Notes: generated by a model from the sequence alone, not told the origin. Counted from the first letter of the stretch, positions 1-7,408 are shown. The stretch is 25,741 nucleotides of DNA from DASYQV01 sp036005125 (GCA_036005125.1 DASYQV010000163.1:1-25741), one strand, 5' to 3'. Program-made: numbers and translations.

Positions 1-142
1 CGATCTCCTCGTCGGTGAGGCGCGACTTCGAGACGTCAACGCAGGCGACCTCCACACCCTCGCGGCGCAGCCACGCAGCCGGCGAGGCCAGCCCGAACGG
101 CTGACGGCCGAGGTCATACGTCGAAATCAGCAGCGCCCGCAT
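1..142 (-). CDS. N-terminal fragment of a cobalamin-binding radical SAM-like protein (runs off the window)
   Basis: Only the first 47 codons are present; the gene continues leftward past base 1. The visible N-terminus reads MRALLISTYDLGRQPFGLAS followed by a PAAWLRREG segment. This is the opening beta strand and helix of a B12-binding Rossmann domain, as found ahead of radical SAM cores. I recall this opening from the radical SAM family annotated with CUAEP/CCAEP tails, but the FeS-binding CxxxCxxC motif lies outside the window, so the family call rests on memory of this short stretch. The start is the ATG at 142. No Shine-Dalgarno precedes it, but a TAGAAT box ends exactly 6 nt upstream, suggesting a leaderless transcript. 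The gene is divergent from the peptide transporter at 358, with a palindromic repeat element between them. Confidence 0.6.
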   Translation of the reverse strand, partial: MRALLISTYDLGRQPFGLASPAAWLRREGVEVACVDVSKSRLTDEEI

Positions 143-148
143 GCTCAC

Positions 149-154
149 ATTCTA
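149..154 (-). promoter_or_regulatory. Putative -10 box (TAGAAT) of a leaderless promoter
   Basis: On the minus strand TAGAAT occupies 154 down to 149, followed by six bases (GTGAGC) and the ATG at 142. With the usual six bases between the -10 hexamer and +1, transcription would begin at the A of the start codon. No convincing -35 box is visible. The box touches the outer edge of the palindromic element at 153-345. The same box-to-start spacing recurs at 3812, 3838 and 19205. Confidence 0.45.
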
Positions 155-345
155 ACCAGTCACGGACTCCGCCCGTGATATCCCAGCGGAGCCCGCGACT
201 GGTTGCCAGTGTCTTTTTGGCGCGCTCCGCGCGCCTCGCCCGTTATGCGGTCGCACAACGAGTACAAAATTCGCGTGTGTGGCCGCATAACGGGCCAGTC
301 AAGGGCTCTGCCTTGATATCCCGCGGGAGGGTCTTGCCTGGGTTA
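153..345. repeat. Dispersed palindromic element, copy 1
   Basis: This composite element has three parts. The first is an imperfect inverted repeat at 153-204, with AACCAGTC and GACTGGTT ends and a central GATATC. The second is a GC palindrome at 220-234 (GCGCGCTCCGCGCGC). The third is a perfect 12-bp inverted repeat, CCCGTTATGCGG (239-250) and CCGCATAACGGG (283-294), separated by exactly 32 nt. A further arm with another GATATC follows at 295-345. Copies with the same order and the same 32-nt loop occur at 9536-9672 and 21774-21956. It is non-coding and occupies the gap between two divergent genes. Confidence 0.75.
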
Positions 346-357
346 TCCTTGCTTGAC

Positions 358-1875
<1,518 letters not shown>

Positions 1876-1877
1876 CG

Positions 1878-2720
1878 ATGGCGCTGGAGAAATACCGCGC
1901 CAAGCGCGATTTCACAAAGTCCCCGGAGCCGTCCGGCGACACGCCGCATCGATCGCCGGCGGGAAAGACGCCGCGCTTCTTCTGCGTGCAGAAGCATCTG
2001 GCCAGCCATCTCCATTACGACTTCCGCCTCGAGCACAACGGCCTGCTGCTCTCGTGGGCCGTGCCGAAAGGGCCCTCGCTCGATCCGAAGACCAAGCGAC
2101 TCGCGATGCACGTGGAGGACCATCCAGTCGAGTACGGTGAGTTCGAAGGTGTGATTCCGTCCGGGTACGGCGCCGGAATCGTCATGCTGTGGGATGTCGG
2201 AACCTGGACGCCCGAGACGGATGACGTCGACGCCGCGCTACGGAAAGGCGATCTGAAGTTCAGGCTCGACGGTTACAAGCTGAAAGGGTCCTGGGTGCTC
2301 GTCCGCACGAAGGGCGGTCCGGGTGGTGGCACCGGACGAAGCTGGCTGTTAATCAAGCACCGCGACGAGTGGGCGGGCGAGGTCGACATCACGGAGTTCG
2401 CTCCGGTCAGCGTGAAAAGCGAAGGCGACTTCGCCGACATCCTCGCCCAGGGCAACCCCGACATCTGGGTCTCGAACCGTCCGGCGCAGGGCGGCGAAAC
2501 GGGCGCGATGTTCGCCAAGATCATTCAGCGCGCGCTCGAGCTCCGCGGCGCGCGTCCCACGGCGACGCCGCGCGCGCGGCCACGTGTGGCGGCCTCACCC
2601 AAGAAACCCGTTGCGCGGAAGCCGACGACGCACAACCACAGGTCAAAGGTCAAAGGTCAAAGGTCAAAGGTCAAAAGCGAGGTCAAAGGTACAGGTCAAA
2701 GGTACAGGTCAAAGGTGTAG
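1878..2720 (+). CDS. Stand-alone LigD-type DNA 3'-phosphoesterase domain protein
   Basis: A 280-residue protein built on the phosphoesterase (PE) module found at the N-terminus of LigD, which trims 3'-phosphate and 3'-ribonucleotide ends during bacterial non-homologous end joining. The active-site pattern is visible: QKH (H40), LHYDFRLE (H46, D48, R50), then EDHPVEY (H82, Y86). These match the catalytic His/Asp/Arg/Tyr set known for the family. No polymerase or ligase domain follows, and no ku gene is nearby. Residues after about 215 are low-complexity and basic, and the last ~26 are encoded by the AGGTCAA heptamer array (RSKVKGQ-type repeats), so the natural C-terminus has probably been altered by repeat invasion. 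ATG 1878 follows the transporter stop by 2 nt. Confidence 0.88.
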   Translation: MALEKYRAKRDFTKSPEPSGDTPHRSPAGKTPRFFCVQKHLASHLHYDFRLEHNGLLLSWAVPKGPSLDPKTKRLAMHVEDHPVEYGEFEGVIPSGYGAGIVMLWDVGTWTPETDDVDAALRKGDLKFRLDGYKLKGSWVLVRTKGGPGGGTGRSWLLIKHRDEWAGEVDITEFAPVSVKSEGDFADILAQGNPDIWVSNRPAQGGETGAMFAKIIQRALELRGARPTATPRARPRVAASPKKPVARKPTTHNHRSKVKGQRSKVKSEVKGTGQRYRSKV

Positions 2721-2801
2721 GGTAAGGTGGGACCTCACACCTGGCACCCTGAACCTTTGCCCTTACCTTACCTTTGACCTTTGACCTTTGACCTTTGACC
2801 T
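2640..2801. repeat. Inverted AGGTCAA/TTGACCT heptamer array between convergent genes
   Basis: The left arm (2640-2719) has five AGGTCAA units in phase, then further units interrupted by short spacers (AAGCG, AGGTAC). The right arm (about 2770-2801) is the complementary ACCTTTG series. The two arms can pair into a long hairpin, with the segment 2720-2769 in the loop. The array lies between the rightward phosphoesterase gene and the leftward yvcK-like gene, where a bidirectional terminator would be expected. The left arm is translated as the end of the phosphoesterase. Confidence 0.85.
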
Positions 2802-2804
2802 AGG

Positions 2805-3812
2805 TTATTTGGCGAGCGTCGTCACCTTCGCCGCGTCGGGCGTGTGCTGAAGCAGCCGTTCCGAGAGCACGCTCCACACCGCAAACGACAGCCGGCGGCG
2901 ATCGTGACGGGCGATCTCTCTGCACCAGAACTGCCCGAGCACGGTTTCGGGAGGTGACTGGAGCGCACCGAGCTCGAGCGGCAGCTTGTGCTCCGCGGCA
3001 TAGCGGGCGAGCGCGTCGGTCGACGGGCGGCCGGTGTTGGCAATCACCACGTCGACGGGGCGTTTTATGGCGCGCGAGACCCACTGGACGGCATCGGCCG
3101 CGGTGAAGCCTGACATGCCGCGGCCTTCGGTCAGCAGGTTCGCAATGAGGATGATCGGGCCGCGTACGTCGGCAAGCGCGTCGGCGACGCCACGGACGAG
3201 CAGAGGCGGCATCAAGCTCGTGAAGAAGCTGCCAGGGCCAATCAGAACCGCGTCGAACTGACGGATCGCGTCCGCGACCGCGGGATGGATCGACACCTCG
3301 GGCTCGAGCCAGAGCCGACGCACCTGGTGACCCCGCGTCTGCCCCGCATCGACTTCGACCTCGCCACGCGTCTGCGATCCGTCTCCGTATTCGGCGCACA
3401 CGGATGCCGGTTGCACGCTGACGGGCCAGACGCGTCCCTTGCAGCCGAGCAGCGAGCGGAGGCCGTCCACCGCGGCCAGGAAATCCCCGCTGTACTGCTC
3501 CATCATCGACAGAAGCAGGTTGCCTCCGGTGTGACCGGCGAGCCGGTCGTGGTGCTCGATCGTCGGCAGTCGCGACAGCAGGACGCGTCGCGCCTCCCCC
3601 TCGTTGCGCGCGAGCGCCAGCGCGCACTTGAGCACGTCGCCCGGCGGCAGCACGCCGAGCTCGTCGCGCAATTGCCCGGAGCTGCCGCCGCTGTCGAACA
3701 TCGTGACGACGGCGTTGAGACGAAGCCAGGGGTTGGTCTTGAGACCACCGAGCAGGCTCGGAAGACCCGTACCGCCGCCGAAACAGCCGACGTTCAGCTC
3801 GCGCAGTTGCAC
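2805..3812 (-). CDS. yvcK: YvcK/CofD-like protein (gluconeogenesis factor family)
   Basis: A 335-residue cytoplasmic protein. It opens with a Rossmann-type glycine loop (VGCFGGGTGLPSLLGGL), followed by the family motif MFDSGGSSGQLRDELG, PPGDVLKCALAL and HTGGNLLL. In Firmicutes and actinobacteria YvcK-type proteins bind UDP-N-acetylglucosamine and are needed for cell-wall synthesis and shape on gluconeogenic carbon; related CofD enzymes make coenzyme F420. I favour YvcK because of the DSGGSSG motif and the absence of F420 genes nearby. The start is GTG at 3812: the next upstream in-frame codons reach a TAG at 3824-3822 with no other start. A TAGAAT box ends 6 nt upstream, so the mRNA may be leaderless. 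The stop lies just inside the heptamer hairpin. Confidence 0.88.
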   Translation of the reverse strand: MQLRELNVGCFGGGTGLPSLLGGLKTNPWLRLNAVVTMFDSGGSSGQLRDELGVLPPGDVLKCALALARNEGEARRVLLSRLPTIEHHDRLAGHTGGNLLLSMMEQYSGDFLAAVDGLRSLLGCKGRVWPVSVQPASVCAEYGDGSQTRGEVEVDAGQTRGHQVRRLWLEPEVSIHPAVADAIRQFDAVLIGPGSFFTSLMPPLLVRGVADALADVRGPIILIANLLTEGRGMSGFTAADAVQWVSRAIKRPVDVVIANTGRPSTDALARYAAEHKLPLELGALQSPPETVLGQFWCREIARHDRRRLSFAVWSVLSERLLQHTPDAAKVTTLAK

Positions 3813-3817
3813 CGACT

Positions 3818-3832
3818 CATTCTACTAGAATG
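3818..3832. promoter_or_regulatory. Palindromic overlapping divergent -10 boxes (CATTCTA-C-TAGAATG)
   Basis: A perfect 7-bp inverted repeat with a one-base centre lies in the 25-bp gap between the divergent genes at 3812 and 3838. It carries TAGAAT on both strands: 3826-3831 on the plus strand and 3824-3819 on the minus strand. In each direction exactly six bases separate the box from the start codon (ATG 3838, GTG 3812), the distance from a -10 hexamer to +1. Neither gene has a Shine-Dalgarno. No -35 hexamer is recognisable at 16-18 bp in either direction. The palindrome could alternatively be an operator. Confidence 0.6.
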
Positions 3833-3837
3833 AATTG

Positions 3838-4551
3838 ATGGCGACGGCAACGTGGCGGCCCGCAGTGGACGCGCTGGTTGCGGACCTCCGTACGGTGTTC
3901 CACGAGCGTTTACAGTCGGTGGTGGTATACGGTCCGCACGCAGAGGACGCGGGCAACAGCGAACCGGTCTCGTGCCTCGCGCTCGTCACAACGCTCCGCG
4001 GCCCGGACCTCGAGGCGTGCGCGCGCTATGCGTCGAGGTGGAAGCGACAGGGATTGGCCGTTCCGCTGCTCATGCCGGCCGTCGAGTTCGGCCGCTCGCT
4101 GGATGCGTTTCCGCTCGAGTACGCGGAAATGATCCGCGCGCACACGCGCGTGTACGGCGAGGAGCCATTTGCGGGCGTGACCATCGCGCCGGAAGACCTG
4201 CGCCGCGCGTGCGAGACGCAGGCCAAGAGCCTTCTTGTTCACCTCCGCGAAGGGTTCCTGGAGACGGGCGGCCGTCCGTATGAGGTCGCGGCGCTGGTGG
4301 TCGCGTCGGCGCCCGCGTTCGCGGCGCTCCTGCGGAACGTCGCACGACTTCATGACGTCCCAGTAAAGGACAGGGCCGGCGCGACGCGCGAGGGCGCGCG
4401 CCTTGCCGGGCTGTCAGACGTGATCGTGGGCGATGTCTTGATGCTCGAACGGCCGCGCGGGGTCTCCGCAGCCGATCCGGCTCGGCTCTTTCCCGACTAT
4501 CTCGCAACCGTCGAGCAACTCGCCCGGTTCGTCGACGCGTGGACGACGTGA
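3838..4551 (+). CDS. Nucleotidyltransferase-fold-like protein of unknown function
   Basis: A 237-residue soluble protein I cannot assign to a named family. The region SVVVYGPHAEDAGNSEPVSCLALVTT (residues about 22-47) looks like the opening of a nucleotidyltransferase fold, where active members have GS followed by an acidic pair. Here GS is replaced by GPH and the expected acidic pair by a hydrophobic strand, so catalysis is doubtful. The rest is mostly helical (LLVHLREGFLETGGRPYEVAALVVASAPAF), compatible with the helical domain that follows such folds. ATG 3838 has no ribosome site but sits 6 nt after a TAGAAT box. The stop overlaps an ATG of the following frame (ATGA at 4548-4551 region), and TPM and LemA genes follow, so it may belong to that operon. 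Confidence 0.65.
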   Translation: MATATWRPAVDALVADLRTVFHERLQSVVVYGPHAEDAGNSEPVSCLALVTTLRGPDLEACARYASRWKRQGLAVPLLMPAVEFGRSLDAFPLEYAEMIRAHTRVYGEEPFAGVTIAPEDLRRACETQAKSLLVHLREGFLETGGRPYEVAALVVASAPAFAALLRNVARLHDVPVKDRAGATREGARLAGLSDVIVGDVLMLERPRGVSAADPARLFPDYLATVEQLARFVDAWTT

Positions 4552-4557
4552 TGACCT

Positions 4558-4731
4558 TCGCCACGAAGCCCACGACGACGTCAGCCACGAAGGTCACAGC
4601 GCGGCATAGCCGCAACCAAATGGCGCGCTGTGACCCAGGTCCTGTCACGAAGCACACGAAGTTTTCTTGGTTTGTTTTCCTTCGCGATCTTCGTGTCCTT
4701 CGTGGCGTGATTTTCATCGTGTGCTTCGTGG
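4558..4731. repeat. Inverted CACGAAG/CTTCGTGNN nonamer array
   Basis: The left arm (4558-4660) has scattered CACGAAG copies. The right arm (about 4680-4730) has CTTCGCGAT, CTTCGTGTC and CTTCGTGGC in 9-bp phase, then a further CTTCGTGGC after an interruption. The arms can pair around the AT-rich loop at 4661-4678. The array covers the expected spacer before the TPM gene and also overlaps the sequence that would encode its N-terminus. Confidence 0.75.
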
Positions 4732-5489
4732 CCGCCGTCGGCGCGGCCGCGCAGGAGCTGCCGGAGCTCACGCAGCCGGTCAACGACTTCGCCCACGTCA
4801 TCGACCCTGCGAGCGCGCAGGCGATGGACTCGCTCGTTCGATCGCTGCAGCAGGCGACCGGCGACGTGGTGGTCGTGGCCACCGTGGAGACGTTCAAGCC
4901 CTACGCTGACCTCAAATCCATGGCCGTGAAGCTCTTCGAAAACCACGGCCGCGGGATCGGCGCGAAGGGCCAGGACAACGGGCTGCTGATTGTCATGGCG
5001 GTCAAGGACCGGCGGGTCGAGTTCGAGGTCGGCTACGACCTCGAGCAGTTCATCACCGACGGCTTCGCAGGCGAGACGATCCGCCAGTACATCCTCCCCG
5101 AGTTTCGACAGGGCCGTTACGGCCCGGGACTGCTGGCGGGCGTCTCGCGCGTGATCTCGCGCATTGCCGAAGCCCGTAACGTCACGCTGCAGGGTGGTCG
5201 GCCCACATCCCGCGGGAGACAACCGCAAACGGGGTCGGGCGCGATGCTGCTCATCGGGCTCTTCGTGATGTTCTTCGTGCTGAGAGCCATCGCGTCGGCC
5301 GTCGGCGGCGGGACGCGCCGCCGCTACCGTCAATGGGGCGGCGGGCCGTGGAGCGGCTGGCACAGCGGCGCCGGCCCGTTCGGCGGCGGAGGGTTTGGCG
5401 GCGGCGGGTTTGGCGGCGGGTTTGGCGGCGGATTTGGTGGTTTCGGCGGCGGCCGCAGCGGCGGCGGCGGTGCCGGCGGCTCGTGGTGA
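4620..5489 (+). CDS. TPM-domain protein with glycine-rich C-terminus
   Basis: About 289 residues from this start. A hydrophobic signal segment (VIFIVCFVAAVGAAAQ) with a likely cleavage after AAA leads into a TPM domain (VNDFAHVIDPASAQAMDSL, GDVVVVATVETF, NGLLIVMAVKDRRVEFEVGYDLE, GFAGETIRQYILPEFRQGRY). A second membrane segment (MLLIGLFVMFFVLRAI) precedes a tail of GGGFGG repeats ending in GGSW. This layout is typical of TPM proteins paired with LemA; the fold is described as phosphatase-like or linked to membrane protein quality control, but the substrate is unclear. The start is uncertain: ATG 4551 (overlapping the previous stop), ATG 4620 and GTG 4707 are all in frame. 4620 leaves a basic region before the hydrophobic core. 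Everything upstream of about 4707 overlaps the CACGAAG repeat array. Confidence 0.85.
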   Translation: MARCDPGPVTKHTKFSWFVFLRDLRVLRGVIFIVCFVAAVGAAAQELPELTQPVNDFAHVIDPASAQAMDSLVRSLQQATGDVVVVATVETFKPYADLKSMAVKLFENHGRGIGAKGQDNGLLIVMAVKDRRVEFEVGYDLEQFITDGFAGETIRQYILPEFRQGRYGPGLLAGVSRVISRIAEARNVTLQGGRPTSRGRQPQTGSGAMLLIGLFVMFFVLRAIASAVGGGTRRRYRQWGGGPWSGWHSGAGPFGGGGFGGGGFGGGFGGGFGGFGGGRSGGGGAGGSW

Positions 5490-5547
5490 CGAAGGAGCGG
5501 TGCCTGGCGGCGATGAAACGCCCGCGACAGGATGCAAAGGACTTCCG

Positions 5548-6126
5548 ATGACTCGACATATTCGTTCCCGCATGATGATCGCCCTCGTGATCGGCGCGGC
5601 AGTCTTCTTATCCGGGTGCTCGTACAACCGCTTCGTGAGCCAGGAAGAAGCGATCAAAACTCAGTGGGCGCAGGTCGAGAATCAATTGCAGCGCAGAAAC
5701 GATCTGATTCCCAACCTCGTTGAATCGGTGAAGGGATTCGCGCAGCAGGAGCGTGACGTGCTCGGCCGGATTGCCGACTCGCGCGCGAAGCTCGCCGGCG
5801 CACGCACGCCCGAAGAGACGATCGACGCCGCCAACCAGCAGAGCGCTGCGCTGGCGCGCCTGCTCGTGGTCGTAGAGAACTACCCGCAGCTGCGGTCCAA
5901 CGAATCGTTCAACCGCCTGATGGATGAGCTCTCCGGCACCGAGAACCGCATTGCGGTCGAGCGGATGCGCTACAACGAGCGCGTGCAGGAGTACAACACG
6001 AGCCGCCGGCAGTTCCCGTCCAACCTCACGGCACGCGTGTTCGGCTTCAAGGAGTACCCCGTGTTCAACGCTCCGCCGGAAGCCAAACAAGTGCCCAAAG
6101 TGGATTTCGGGCGACGGCCCTCATAG
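5548..6126 (+). CDS. lemA: LemA family lipoprotein
   Basis: A 192-residue protein. The ATG at 5548 is preceded by AAAGGA at 5536-5541 with a 6-nt gap. A basic N-terminus and hydrophobic stretch end in the lipobox LSGC (Cys24), so it should be lipid-anchored to the membrane. The LemA core follows: EEAIKTQWAQVENQLQRRNDLIPNLVESVKGFA, then VVENYPQLRSNESFNRLMDELSGTENRIAVERMRYNERVQEYN, all strongly family-typical and predicted to be long helices. The conserved end FGFKEYPVFNAPPEAKQVPKVDF is present. LemA and TPM genes are commonly adjacent, as here (58-nt gap), and probably act together at the membrane; the molecular role is not established. The longer open frame beginning at 5395 is an overlap with the TPM glycine tail and is not used. 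Confidence 0.93.
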   Translation: MTRHIRSRMMIALVIGAAVFLSGCSYNRFVSQEEAIKTQWAQVENQLQRRNDLIPNLVESVKGFAQQERDVLGRIADSRAKLAGARTPEETIDAANQQSAALARLLVVVENYPQLRSNESFNRLMDELSGTENRIAVERMRYNERVQEYNTSRRQFPSNLTARVFGFKEYPVFNAPPEAKQVPKVDFGRRPS

Positions 6127-6130
6127 CTTC

Positions 6131-6202
6131 ATTCTTGATTCTTGATTCGTGATTCCGCATCGACGGCCCCATCATGAATCACGAATCATGAATCATGAAT
6201 GA
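6131..6202. repeat. Inverted TTGATTC/ATGAATC heptamer hairpin
   Basis: The left arm (about 6131-6155) contains TTGATTC, TTGATTC and GTGATTC in 7-bp phase. The right arm (about 6174-6202) contains ATGAATC, ACGAATC, ATGAATC and ATGAATG. The arms are complementary and can fold into a long AT-rich hairpin directly after the lemA stop codon, a likely transcript end. The phase and layout match the AGGTCAA arrays but the heptamer is different. Confidence 0.8.
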
Positions 6203-6262
6203 AATCTGACGGCGGCGGCTGCTTCGGGGCCGCTTTTTGCGTTAGAGTGGGCCCGAAGGCCG

Positions 6263-7159
6263 ATGTCCTCTTCCTTTCCTCTACCGTGGGAACGCGTCCG
6301 ATGGCGAAGCCATCGCCTCGGCGTTTCCGATTTTCGTGTGGTACAGCTCCGTCGGGGGATCCCGGTCGCTGAGATCGCTCTCCACGACATCGCATCCATC
6401 CATGTCGTCCCTTCGTTGATCGAACGAATCACGGGCGTGGGCACCGTGGTCATCACGTCGGCTCGTGCCGGCGACCGCAGCATCCGCGTCCGCGTCGCTG
6501 GCGCGCGCGGGACGGCGCTCCGGCTGAACCTGCTCCTGAGCGACTTGTGGGGTGTGCCGCCGGATGAAGGAGTCATGGACCTCTCCGCGTTTGCGCTGTG
6601 GAGCCTTCCGCCAACGGTCCGGCTGCAGGCGACGTTGATTGCTCCCGCCCTCGTCCTGCTGACGCTCGTCTTGATCGTCATCGGGCTCAGCGGCCACGAG
6701 GTTCGGGTGTCCTACGGACCCGACGATCCGATCCGTCCGAATGGGGTCAAGCGAAGCCGGGCGGACATCGTGGCCTTCATGGAGGATGAGGTCATGCCGT
6801 GGGCGCGTGTGGCCCTGGAACCGGTGGTCGGTCCGGGCCATGTGCGGTGCGAGACCTGCCACGGCGCCGACGCAGAGGAAAGAGGCTGGCGGATGCCGGC
6901 GGTGCGGGCGCTGCCGGAGCCTGCGGTGCGCGAGCTGGCCTCGGCGGCGGGCTCCGACTCGCAGATGCGCAATGCATTGCACGGCTACGTCGCGCAGGAG
7001 CGCAACCTCGCGATTGCGGCCCGCATGCGTGGCGTGGTCGTGCCGGGCATGGCCGCGTTGTTACGCCGTCCCGCGTACGATTTCGCAAAGACGTATGAGT
7101 ACAACCGTGCGCGCGACGCCTTCGGCTGCTATCACTGTCACGTTGTGAGCAGCTCGTAA
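6263..7159 (+). CDS. Membrane protein fusing a PH-like domain to a diheme cytochrome c domain
   Basis: 298 residues. Residues 1-115 contain alternating beta strands (WRSHRLGVSDFRVVQLRRG, IASIHVVPSLIERITGVGTVVITS) resembling the bacterial PH/DUF304-type fold. One hydrophobic helix follows at about 121-143. The rest carries two c-type heme sites, CETCH (196-200) and CYHCH (289-293), the second just five residues from the C-terminus. The expected topology is PH domain in the cytoplasm and hemes outside, which heme attachment requires. The role could be a small electron-transfer or sensing protein at the membrane; I know no named family with this order. The start ATG 6263 has GAAGG only 3 nt upstream. 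It stands alone between two repeat hairpins, so it is probably a single-gene transcript. Confidence 0.75.
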   Translation: MSSSFPLPWERVRWRSHRLGVSDFRVVQLRRGIPVAEIALHDIASIHVVPSLIERITGVGTVVITSARAGDRSIRVRVAGARGTALRLNLLLSDLWGVPPDEGVMDLSAFALWSLPPTVRLQATLIAPALVLLTLVLIVIGLSGHEVRVSYGPDDPIRPNGVKRSRADIVAFMEDEVMPWARVALEPVVGPGHVRCETCHGADAEERGWRMPAVRALPEPAVRELASAAGSDSQMRNALHGYVAQERNLAIAARMRGVVVPGMAALLRRPAYDFAKTYEYNRARDAFGCYHCHVVSSS

Positions 7160-7164
7160 AGCCG

Positions 7165-7227
7165 GGCTCGAGGCTCGGGGCGACTCCCAGCTGGGGCCCC
7201 CGAGCGGCCAGTCCCGAGCCCCGAGCC
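7165..7227. terminator. GC-rich hairpin after the cytochrome gene
   Basis: GGCTCGAGGCTCGGG (7165-7179) pairs with CCCGAGCCCCGAGCC (7213-7227), with one mismatch in 15. It begins six bases after the stop codon at 7157-7159. No U tract follows on either strand, so it may be a factor-dependent terminator or an mRNA-stabilising hairpin rather than a classic intrinsic terminator. Confidence 0.5.
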
Positions 7228-7233
7228 GAAGAG

Positions 7234-7408
7234 ACCTTGGACCTTCGACCTTCGACCTTCGACCTTCGACCTTGGACCTTGGACCTTGGACCTTGGACCT
7301 TTAACCTTTGACCTTTGACCTTTGACCTTTGACCTTTAACCTTTGACCTTTAACCTTTGACCTTTAACCTTTGACCTTTGACCTTTGACCTTTGACCTTT
7401 GACCTTTA
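7234..7408. repeat. Uninterrupted array of 25 heptamers (ACCTTNN)
   Basis: 175 bp read as 25 consecutive heptamers without a single indel. The first five bases (ACCTT) are constant in all 25 units; only positions 6-7 vary. In order the variants are GG once, CG four times, GG four times, TA once, TG four times, then TA and TG alternating (TA, TG, TA, TG, TA), TG five times, and TA. The blocks of identical variants suggest growth by local duplication. Unlike the other arrays in this window it has no inverted partner arm. It ends 12 bp before the DinB-family start codon, directly upstream of its ribosome site. Confidence 0.95.

Noticed and set aside
175..357. N-terminal extension of the peptide transporter
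   Set aside because: The extension is translated palindromic repeat DNA, and POT proteins begin close to the FTEMWERFSYY motif, consistent with ATG 358.
1878..2720. A bacterial NHEJ locus
   Set aside because: Only the phosphoesterase module is present; there is no ku gene and no ligase or polymerase domain in the window, so a complete NHEJ system is not supported.
7234..7408. Possible CRISPR array
   Set aside because: The repeats are contiguous 7-mers with no spacers, and no cas genes are nearby.
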